A stretch of DNA of 13,696 bases, from assembly GCA_023433705.1 (NCBI GenBank), contig JAEYUC010000061.1:1-13696 (forward strand), in the 5' to 3' direction. Below are positions 1 to 5,438 of the stretch, in pieces. The position numbers and the translations under genes were made by a program. Under the pieces are notes generated by a model that was not told the origin of the DNA, did no database searches, and saw only the letters and a list, made by a program, of their open reading frames with translations. Source of the stretch: Pseudomonadota bacterium. GTDB taxonomy: Bacteria > Pseudomonadota > Gammaproteobacteria > Steroidobacterales > Steroidobacteraceae. Position 1 is the first letter of the stretch. Each line of letters opens with the position of its first letter.

Positions 1-1
1 G

Positions 2-58
2 AGCGTCGCAACCGCGCTCACCGGGGCCGCGTGGCTCGTGAGGAAATACTCGACCTGA
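2..58 (+). CDS. Possible C-terminal tail of an unidentified upstream gene
   Basis: The second reading frame is open from the left edge to a TGA at 56-58 and encodes about 18 residues ending in GAAWLVRKYST. Its codons mostly end in G or C, as expected for a real gene in this genome, and a short hydrophobic run followed by basic residues would suit the end of a membrane protein. This is too short to identify. The first frame is also open here and could instead be an extension of the YheU-like gene, so the call is tentative. Confidence 0.3.
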   Translation, partial: SVATALTGAAWLVRKYST

Positions 59-81
59 TCGATGGCGATACCGGATGGCGC

Positions 82-357
82 GTGAGTGATTCGAACGTAA
101 GAGATGGCGATCCGCCGTTGCCCCCCATCGTGGTGCCGCACACGGAACTTTCCGCCGACGCGTTGACCGGCGTCATCGAATCCTTCGTGCTGCGAGAAGG
201 CACCGACTACGGCGCACGCGAAGTACCGTTCGAGACGAAGGTGATGCAGGTCCGCCGCCAGCTCGAGCGTCGCGAGGCCGAGATCGTGTTCGATCCGAAC
301 ACCGAGTCCATCGACATCGTGGTGAGGAAACCTGCGCGGCGCGACGACGCAGGGTGA
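82..357 (+). CDS. YheU/UPF0270 family small protein
   Basis: The core beginning IVVPHTELSADALTGVIESF, followed by VLREGTDYG and a helix with KVMQVRRQLERREAEIVFD, matches the UPF0270 (YheU) family: a short conserved protein of about 70-75 residues with a near-invariant (V/L)REGTDYG turn. The biochemical role of the family is not established. Relative to E. coli YheU, where the protein starts at the equivalent of residue IVVP (about position 127), this frame continues upstream with an acidic, proline-rich stretch. Possible starts are GTG at 31, GTG at 82, TTG at 118 and GTG at 130; none has a convincing Shine-Dalgarno. I chose 82 as the first start clear of the putative upstream gene end at 58. 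The C-terminus ends in a short basic/acidic tail (RKPARRDDAG). The gene is convergent with the next one, only 5 nt away. Family assignment is fairly sure; the start is not. Confidence 0.82.
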   Translation: MSDSNVRDGDPPLPPIVVPHTELSADALTGVIESFVLREGTDYGAREVPFETKVMQVRRQLERREAEIVFDPNTESIDIVVRKPARRDDAG

Positions 358-362
358 TCCGC

Positions 363-821
363 TCAGTCCCGTATCGCGGTGACGTGACTGACTACCAGCC
401 GCCACGCACCTTCCTCGCGGATCAACGTGTCCGTGAAGCGCACGTTCACTTCGAACGCATGTTCGCCCGATTTCCCCTTCACGGTCGTGATGCCCTGCAC
501 GACGGCCGCATCGCCGAACACCCGCGCGCTCATCGAGTGATTCCGGAACACCTCGTACACCGGATCGCGATCGCGGATCTCGGCGAGCACCTCCTCGCGC
601 GATTGCACGACCGCCTGCGAGTTCACGAGCGTGAATCCCGGCGCGAGCAGCCGCTCGGCCGTGGCGAGATCCGCGTTCAGGAACGCCACGCAGGCGTCCT
701 GCGTGACCTGCATGACGACCTGCTCTTCGCGGGTCGGCGATGCAGTATCGGCGACGCAGGCGGCGCCCGCCAGGAGTAGTGAGCCGAGCCCGGCCAGCGT
801 GCGAACGATTCTGGATGTCAT
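363..821 (-). CDS. Secreted DUF4440/SnoaL-like (NTF2-fold) protein
   Basis: The protein has a signal peptide (MTSRIVRTLAGLGSLLLAGA, residues 1-20) followed by a cysteine at residue 22 and a single NTF2-like domain. The end of the domain shows the typical pattern of the DUF4440/SnoaL-like superfamily: ARVFGDAAVVQGITTVKGKSG, then VRFTDTLIREEGAWRLVVSHVTAI. Members are small cone-shaped folds that bind or transform small molecules; substrate cannot be read from the sequence. Export to the periplasm is inferred. The GAAC context is a poor lipobox, so lipoprotein status is uncertain, and signal peptidase I cleavage just after it is equally possible. The frame stays open upstream (ATG at 857, GTG at 863), but I chose the ATG at 821 because it puts the positively charged n-region directly before the hydrophobic segment; none of the starts has a clear ribosome-binding site. 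It is divergent from the channel gene, with a 20-bp dyad between them. Confidence 0.8.
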   Translation of the reverse strand: MTSRIVRTLAGLGSLLLAGAACVADTASPTREEQVVMQVTQDACVAFLNADLATAERLLAPGFTLVNSQAVVQSREEVLAEIRDRDPVYEVFRNHSMSARVFGDAAVVQGITTVKGKSGEHAFEVNVRFTDTLIREEGAWRLVVSHVTAIRD

Positions 822-863
822 GCGGGAAGGGTAGGCGTCGCGCGCGGCGTAGTCCATGAACAC

Positions 864-883
864 CCGGATGTGATCAAATCCGG
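864..883. promoter_or_regulatory. 20-bp dyad, candidate operator in divergent intergenic region
   Basis: CCGGAT at 864-869 and ATCCGG at 878-883 are exact inverted copies, and the centre TGATCA (871-876) is itself palindromic about the same axis. Nine of ten base pairs are symmetric; only 870/877 breaks the symmetry. It lies between the divergent DUF4440 gene and the channel gene, 35 nt before the channel ATG. A dimeric regulator binding here could act on both. No regulator gene is in the window and no clear -35/-10 pair was found, so this is inference from symmetry and position. Confidence 0.4.
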
Positions 884-901
884 AATCACGTCAAACGCCT
901 T

Positions 902-909
902 GGGAGGGG
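902..909 (+). promoter_or_regulatory. Ribosome binding site of the channel gene
   Basis: GGGAGGGG ends 9 nt before the ATG at 919. It is among the strongest Shine-Dalgarno matches in the window and fixes the start of the channel gene. Confidence 0.75.
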
Positions 910-918
910 CCGCGACGC

Positions 919-2832
919 ATGCCTCAGACACCGGTGACCTGGCGCGATCGGCTGCGCTATCGATTCGAAAACACCCTGTCGAAAGGCACCATCGCCATCA
1001 TCGGCTGGCTGGCGCTGCTGTCCACCGCCATCGTCGTGCTCGCGGCGTTGATCCTCGCCGCGATGCGCATCGGGCAGGACCCTTCCGATCACGAGCATCC
1101 CTACGGCTTCTTCGAGGGCGCCTGGCAGGCCATGCTGCGCACGCTCGATCCGGGCGTCATCGCCGACGATTCGGGCTGGCAGCTGCGCCTGCTCATGATG
1201 CTCGTGACGATCGGCGGCATCTTCATCGTCAGCATCCTGATCGGCACGATCACCTCGGGCCTCGAGTCGCGGCTCGCGGAGCTGCGCAAGGGCCGCTCGC
1301 GGGTCATCGAGCAGGGCTTCACGCTGATCCTCGGCTGGTCGAGCAAGGTGTTCTCGATCGTCGGTGAGTTGCTGATCGCGAACGAGAACCAGAAGGACCC
1401 GTGCATCGTGATCCTGTCGGACCGCGACAAGATCGAGATGGAGGATGAGATCCGCGCCAAGTTTCCGTCGACGAAGAACACGCGAATTATCTGCCGCAGC
1501 GGCAATCCGCTCGACCTCGACGATCTCGCGGTGGTCGATCCGCATTCGGCGCGTTCGATCATCGTGCTCGCGCCCGAGACCGATAACCCGGACATCCACG
1601 TTATAAAGTCCGTGCTCGCGATCACGAACAACCCGCACCGCAAGCAGGAGCCTTACCACATCGTCGCGGAGATCCGCGAACCGCGGAATCTCGAGGCGGC
1701 CGCGCTGGTCGGCGGCAAGGAAGCCATCTACATCCAGGGCGAGGACCTGATCGCGCGCGTGACGGCGCAGACCTGCCGCCAGTCTGGCCTGTCCGTCGTG
1801 TACACCGAACTACTCGATTTCGACGGCGCGGAAATCTACTTCAAGAACGAGCCCGCCCTCGCGGGTGGCACGTACCGCGAGATCATCGCCGCGTACGAGG
1901 ACTCGACCGTCATGGGCATCATGCGCGGCAACGGCGACGTGCTCATCAACCCGCCGATGGATACGACATTCAACCGCGACGACAGCGTCATCGCGATCAC
2001 CGAGGACGACGATACGCTCGTCCTGCGCCCGGATGCGGGCGGCGGTCTGCCGGACACGAGCGCGCTGTCGCATCGCGAGCGTCTGCCGCCAGCGCCCGAG
2101 CGCATCCTCATCCTCGGCTGGAACCGCAAGGCGCAGGCCATCATCGAGGAGCTCGACAACTACGTCGCGCCCGGCTCCGAGACCATCGTGATCTGCCGCC
2201 AGGACGGCGTGCGCGACACGCTGCTCAATGTGGCCCGGCGCATGAAGCGCCAGAAGGTGCGCTTCGCCGACGGCGACATCACGCATGCGGCGACCCTCGC
2301 GGCGGTCAAGGCCGCGAGCTTCGAGCACGTCATCCTGCTGAGTTACAGCGACCTGCCGATCCAGGAGGCCGATGCGAAGACGCTCATCACGTTGCTGCAC
2401 CTGCGCAATCTGGCCGATTCCGCGGGCACGCGGCTGTCCATCGTGAGCGAGATGATGGACATCCGGAACCGCGCGCTCGCGCAGATCGCGCGCGCCGACG
2501 ATTTCATCGTGAGCGACAAGCTCGTGAGCCTCATGATGTCGCAGCTGTCGGAGAACAAGCACCTCGAAAAAGTGTTCAAGGTGCTGTTCAGCTCCGAGGG
2601 AAGCGAGATATACATTCGTCCCATGACCGACTACGTGAAACTCGGCTCGACGGTTGATTTCTACACCGTGCTCGAGGCCGCCGCGCAGCGTGGCGAAACC
2701 GCGATCGGTTACCGCATCATGGAATACGCCGACGACAAGTCACGCGGGTACGGAGTGAACGTGAATCCGAAGAAATCCGAGAAACACACCTTCACCGAGC
2801 ACGACAAGATCGTCGTGCTGGCGGAGGACTGA
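919..2832 (+). CDS. CASTOR/POLLUX-type ion channel with two RCK domains
   Basis: The 637-residue inner-membrane protein has the two-transmembrane plan of RCK-gated channels: TM1 at about residues 23-49, a re-entrant segment with GAWQAMLRTLDPGVIAD at about 67-83, TM2 at about 90-112, then two cytoplasmic NAD-binding-like RCK domains. RCK1 begins with FTLILGWSSKVFSIVGEL (134-151) and RCK2 with RILILGWNRKAQAIIEEL (395-412). This layout and the LILGW repeats match the bacterial relatives of plant CASTOR/POLLUX (DMI1) nuclear envelope channels, for which cation (K+/Ca2+) conduction and ligand gating are known in the plant proteins. The bacterial physiological role is poorly known. The canonical K+ filter TVGYG is absent; TLDPG occupies the equivalent place. 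The start is supported by GGGAGGGG 9 nt upstream. The stop TGA overlaps the ATG of the beta-lactamase by one base. Family call is strong; ion and ligand are unknown. Confidence 0.9.
   Translation: MPQTPVTWRDRLRYRFENTLSKGTIAIIGWLALLSTAIVVLAALILAAMRIGQDPSDHEHPYGFFEGAWQAMLRTLDPGVIADDSGWQLRLLMMLVTIGGIFIVSILIGTITSGLESRLAELRKGRSRVIEQGFTLILGWSSKVFSIVGELLIANENQKDPCIVILSDRDKIEMEDEIRAKFPSTKNTRIICRSGNPLDLDDLAVVDPHSARSIIVLAPETDNPDIHVIKSVLAITNNPHRKQEPYHIVAEIREPRNLEAAALVGGKEAIYIQGEDLIARVTAQTCRQSGLSVVYTELLDFDGAEIYFKNEPALAGGTYREIIAAYEDSTVMGIMRGNGDVLINPPMDTTFNRDDSVIAITEDDDTLVLRPDAGGGLPDTSALSHRERLPPAPERILILGWNRKAQAIIEELDNYVAPGSETIVICRQDGVRDTLLNVARRMKRQKVRFADGDITHAATLAAVKAASFEHVILLSYSDLPIQEADAKTLITLLHLRNLADSAGTRLSIVSEMMDIRNRALAQIARADDFIVSDKLVSLMMSQLSENKHLEKVFKVLFSSEGSEIYIRPMTDYVKLGSTVDFYTVLEAAAQRGETAIGYRIMEYADDKSRGYGVNVNPKKSEKHTFTEHDKIVVLAED
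2823..2827 (+). promoter_or_regulatory. Ribosome binding site of the beta-lactamase, inside the channel gene
   Basis: GGAGG lies in the last codons of the channel gene, 4 nt before the ATG at 2832. With the TGATG stop/start overlap it suggests translational coupling of the two genes. Confidence 0.65.
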
Positions 2833-3698
2833 TGATCACGCGGCGCCAGCTCGTGACGCTGGCCGCGGCCGCCGCGCTCGCGGGGCCGGCCGCGGCGGCG
2901 CAGGCGGAACGCAAGCTCAAGGCCATCCACAAGCGGATCGGCGGCCGGCTCGGCGTACACGTGCTCGATTCGCAGAGCGGCAAGCGCATCGGCTACGACG
3001 AACATTCGCGCTACGCGATGGCGTCGACGTTCAAGATGCTGCTCGCGGCCGGGATCCTCTGGCAGGTGGACCGGGGCGCATTTCCGCTTTCATACCCGCT
3101 GCCGATCGCGCGCAAGGACCTGCTGCCGACTTCACCCATGGTCGAGGCGGCGCTCGCCGCGGGCGAGCAGGCGATGACCGTGAAGGACCTGTGCGCGGCC
3201 ATCGTCACCCGCAGCGACAACGCGGCCGCCAACATCCTGCTCAACTCCATGGGCGGGCCGGAAACACTGACGCAGTTCATGCGCAGCATCGGCGACGAGG
3301 TCACGCGCCTCGATCGGCTCGAGCTCGATCTGAACAGCAATGTACCCGGCGACCCGCGCGACACCACGACGCCGCGCGCGATGGTCGATTCGATGCTCCG
3401 GATCTTCACGCAGGACGTCATCTCGCTGCCTTCGCGCGCGATCCTCATCGACTGGATGAACGCCGCCAACACCGGCCGGGATCGACTGCGCGGCGGCCTG
3501 CCGCGCGGCTGGCAGGTGGGCGACAAGACCGGCACCGGGCCGAACGGCGCGGTGAACGACGTCGCGATCGCCTATCCACTCGAGCGCCGGCCGATCCTCA
3601 TCGCCGTCTTCATGAGCGAATCGAAGTTGCCGCTCAAGGACCTGGTCGCCGCGCACGCTGAAATCGGCAGGATCGTGGCGGAGGAGAAGTGGCCTTGA
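2832..3698 (+). CDS. Class A serine beta-lactamase, Tat-type signal
   Basis: The enzyme is expected to hydrolyse beta-lactams in the periplasm by the acyl-serine mechanism. All class A motifs are present: STFK (residues 65-68; Ser70 and Lys73 in Ambler numbering), SDN (128-130), ELDLN (164-168; Glu166 and Asn170 of the omega loop) and KTG (232-234). The N-terminus TRRQLVTL followed by an alanine-rich segment looks like a twin-arginine signal, with cleavage likely near AAQA/ERK (about residue 25). Many features (RR signal, DLCAAIVTRSDN, GDPRDTTTP, VGDKTG) recall the Xanthomonad/Stenotrophomonas L2-like group. Ambler position 244 is Val rather than Arg, while position 220 is Arg; 237 is Thr. 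Three extra residues sit between the STFK and SDN motifs. Length (288 aa) is normal. It overlaps the channel stop by one base. No ampR-like regulator is adjacent. Family is certain; substrate range cannot be read. Confidence 0.95.
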   Translation: MITRRQLVTLAAAAALAGPAAAAQAERKLKAIHKRIGGRLGVHVLDSQSGKRIGYDEHSRYAMASTFKMLLAAGILWQVDRGAFPLSYPLPIARKDLLPTSPMVEAALAAGEQAMTVKDLCAAIVTRSDNAAANILLNSMGGPETLTQFMRSIGDEVTRLDRLELDLNSNVPGDPRDTTTPRAMVDSMLRIFTQDVISLPSRAILIDWMNAANTGRDRLRGGLPRGWQVGDKTGTGPNGAVNDVAIAYPLERRPILIAVFMSESKLPLKDLVAAHAEIGRIVAEEKWP

Positions 3699-3723
3699 GG
3701 AATCGCACCTGAATTCTCGGGCC

Positions 3724-4608
3724 TTGTTCTCCCCGGAACCCGCCCGGGGATGGATCCCCTGGGGCGCACTCGCGCCGTTCCTCGCATTGATTTTCGTGCT
3801 GGTGCCGGCGATCGGCGCCATGCTCGGATTCCAGCCACTGCAATGGGTGGATGCGAACGGCGATCCGATCGGCACCGTCGGCTTGGCCGCGTTCCTGCTG
3901 ATTCCCTTCGGCGTCACAGGATTGCTGGTGCTCGCGTGGGTGAAGTTCGTCGAGCGCCGCCCGTTCGCGACGATCGGCCTGACCCGACCGGGGGCGACGG
4001 GCCTCTTCCTGCGCGGGGTTGCCATCGGATGCGCGACGATCCTCTTCGTGGTCTTCGCGAGCTGGATGGCGGGAGGTTACGAAGCGGTCTCGTACGTGAA
4101 AGGACTGCGGTCACCCGCCGCGTTGCTGAACATCGTCATCCTGCTGGCGTGTTTCGCGGTGCAAGCCAGCGTGGAAGAACTCGTTTTCAGGGGTTGGCAG
4201 CTGTCGGTCATCGCCCGCAAGTTCAACGTGGCGCTGGCGGTGATCCTCACATCGGTGGTGTTCTGCCTGCTGCACTTCAGTCCCGGACAGCCGTGGCTGG
4301 TGACGCTGAATCTCGTGCTGTTCGCCGCGTTCGCCTGCGCCTGGACGCTGCGCGCCGGCAACATCTGGGGCGTGATGGGCTGGCACACCGGCTGGAACTG
4401 GTTGCTGGCCACGGGCTTCGAGCTTCCCGTAACCGGTCTCGTGACCGATACGCCTGCGTTGCTCGTGCAGCTCTCGCCCGTCGGACCTGACTACCTGACC
4501 GGCGGAGCGCAGGGTCCCGAGGGCAGCATCTTCTGCACGCTGTTCTTCGTCGCGTCGATCGCCGCGATGCTCTGGCGCCGTCCGCACTCCAAGGTTTCGC
4601 CCGCCTGA
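3724..4608 (+). CDS. CPBP-family intramembrane glutamic protease (CAAX/Rce1-like)
   Basis: This is a polytopic membrane protein of about 294 residues with roughly eight hydrophobic segments. It carries the ABI/CPBP (Rce1-like) signature: EELVFRG (residues 151-157, the EExxxR motif), FCLLH (180-184, FxxxH) and HTGWN (221-225, HxxxN). In this family these residues form the catalytic glutamate/histidine site within the membrane. Bacterial members process or protect peptides and membrane proteins, but the substrate here is unknown. The start is uncertain. TTG at 3724 gives a sensible N-terminus before TM1 but has no ribosome-binding site close by. GAGGAA at 3697-3702, overlapping the beta-lactamase stop, is better spaced for a non-standard CTG at 3709 in the same frame. 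It follows the beta-lactamase by 25 nt at most, so it is probably in the same transcript. Confidence 0.88.
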   Translation: MFSPEPARGWIPWGALAPFLALIFVLVPAIGAMLGFQPLQWVDANGDPIGTVGLAAFLLIPFGVTGLLVLAWVKFVERRPFATIGLTRPGATGLFLRGVAIGCATILFVVFASWMAGGYEAVSYVKGLRSPAALLNIVILLACFAVQASVEELVFRGWQLSVIARKFNVALAVILTSVVFCLLHFSPGQPWLVTLNLVLFAAFACAWTLRAGNIWGVMGWHTGWNWLLATGFELPVTGLVTDTPALLVQLSPVGPDYLTGGAQGPEGSIFCTLFFVASIAAMLWRRPHSKVSPA

Positions 4609-4631
4609 TCCGTCCCAAGTTCAGGTCAACC

Positions 4632-4637
4632 GGGGAG
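4632..4637 (+). promoter_or_regulatory. Ribosome binding site of the TonB-box-like protein gene
   Basis: GGGGAG ends 7 nt before the ATG at 4645, which is also followed by a typical MKKT signal-peptide start. Confidence 0.6.
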
Positions 4638-4644
4638 CAGGGTC

Positions 4645-5370
4645 ATGAAGAAGACGAGAGGATTGCTGGCGCTGCTGGCGGCGCTGGGCGTGTGCGCCGC
4701 GCACGCGCAGGACATCGAAGAAGTCGTGGTCACCGGCGTACGCGCGGATGCGCCGATTCCCGGCGCGCATCTCAAGCGGTCCGGCGACTACATCCTGCTC
4801 AACGTCGGCGTGAGCAACGATTCGCGCGACGAGAAAACGCGCACGAACGAAATCAAGGAAACCCTGCGAGCGATGCTGGCCGCGGCCGCGCGCGACAAGT
4901 CGATCGAACTATCCGTGATCGGCGACAACGATCTCGTACTGCCGCTGCGGCTCGATTCGGCCACGCTCGAACTGGTCGGCGGCCAGCGGCCCGACACCTC
5001 GGAGGCCACGATCTCGGTGAAGACGCGTATTCCCGCGCAGGTTTCGAACACCACCGCGCTGGTCGCGAAGCTTCGGGATTTCGCCAGGGGAATCAAGCCT
5101 GTGGGGCGCACCGAGATCGACGAGGACGACGACTTCGTCATCAGCATCGTCAATCCGGAGCAGTACCGCGACGAAGTCATCGAGCTCTTCGCCGCCGACG
5201 TGAAGAAAGTGACCTCCGCGCTCGGCTCCGACTACAAGGTGGTCGCACGCGGCATCGATCAGCCGATCCAGTGGGTGCGCGACGGCATGCTCGGCGTGAC
5301 CATCTACGTGCCGTATCGCTACGACGTGCTGCCGTCGACGGTGACCTCGTTCCTGCAGTTCAACGAGTGA
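4645..5370 (+). CDS. Secreted protein of unknown function with TonB-box-like N-terminus
   Basis: I do not recognise a named family. The 241-residue protein has a clear signal peptide (MKKTRGLLALLAALGVCAAHA, cleavage after residue 21). The mature protein opens with QDIEEVVVTGVRAD (22-35), which closely resembles the conserved start of mature TonB-dependent receptors in Xanthomonads, Caulobacters and relatives. The remaining 200 residues are soluble and mixed alpha/beta, with no plug or beta-barrel. A strand-helix-strand pattern at about 48-92 (DYILLNVGVSNDSRDEKTRT and the following helix) is loosely like SIMPL/DUF541 proteins, but I would not assign that family. A very acidic loop EIDEDDD (157-163) lies mid-protein. 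It is the last gene of the plus-strand cluster, 36 nt after the protease, and ends 3 nt before a large inverted repeat. Location in the periplasm is inferred. Confidence 0.8.
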   Translation: MKKTRGLLALLAALGVCAAHAQDIEEVVVTGVRADAPIPGAHLKRSGDYILLNVGVSNDSRDEKTRTNEIKETLRAMLAAAARDKSIELSVIGDNDLVLPLRLDSATLELVGGQRPDTSEATISVKTRIPAQVSNTTALVAKLRDFARGIKPVGRTEIDEDDDFVISIVNPEQYRDEVIELFAADVKKVTSALGSDYKVVARGIDQPIQWVRDGMLGVTIYVPYRYDVLPSTVTSFLQFNE

Positions 5371-5373
5371 GCT

Positions 5374-5438
5374 TTGGGGACAGATTTATTTATTGACGAT
5401 AACGACGACTTATCGTCATTAAATAAATCTGTCCCCAA
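5374..5438. repeat. 29-bp near-perfect inverted repeat (GGGGACAGATTTATTT type)
   Basis: The left arm 5374-5402 and right arm 5410-5438 are reverse complements over 29 bp with one mismatch, around a 7-nt loop (CGACGAC). The arm starts TTGGGGACAGATTTATTT. The element fills the space between two convergent genes: 3 nt after the stop of the secreted protein and directly abutting the purD stop. It is AT-rich with a G4 block at each base and has no U-tract after either arm, so it is not a classical intrinsic terminator, although transcripts from both sides would form a long hairpin. From memory, GGGGACAGATTTATTT sequences recur in proteobacterial genomes near REP-associated (IS200-like) transposases. 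I therefore favour a small non-autonomous repeat that may double as a bidirectional terminator or mRNA 3' stabiliser. Confidence 0.75.

Noticed and set aside
866..894. Minus-strand promoter with TTGACG as -35
   Set aside because: TTGACG exists on the minus strand (889-894), but the segment 17 nt downstream has no match to TATAAT.
886..2562. Minus-strand open frames opposite the channel gene
   Set aside because: Arg/Asp/His-rich translations without domains, fully shadowed by the recognised channel; no ribosome-binding sites.
3132..4025. Minus-strand 297-codon open frame across beta-lactamase and protease genes
   Set aside because: It spans the junction of two well-supported genes in antisense and shows no family features.
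5374..5438. Classical rho-independent terminator
   Set aside because: The stem is AT-rich and neither arm is followed by a T-run; kept as an inverted repeat with possible terminator function instead.
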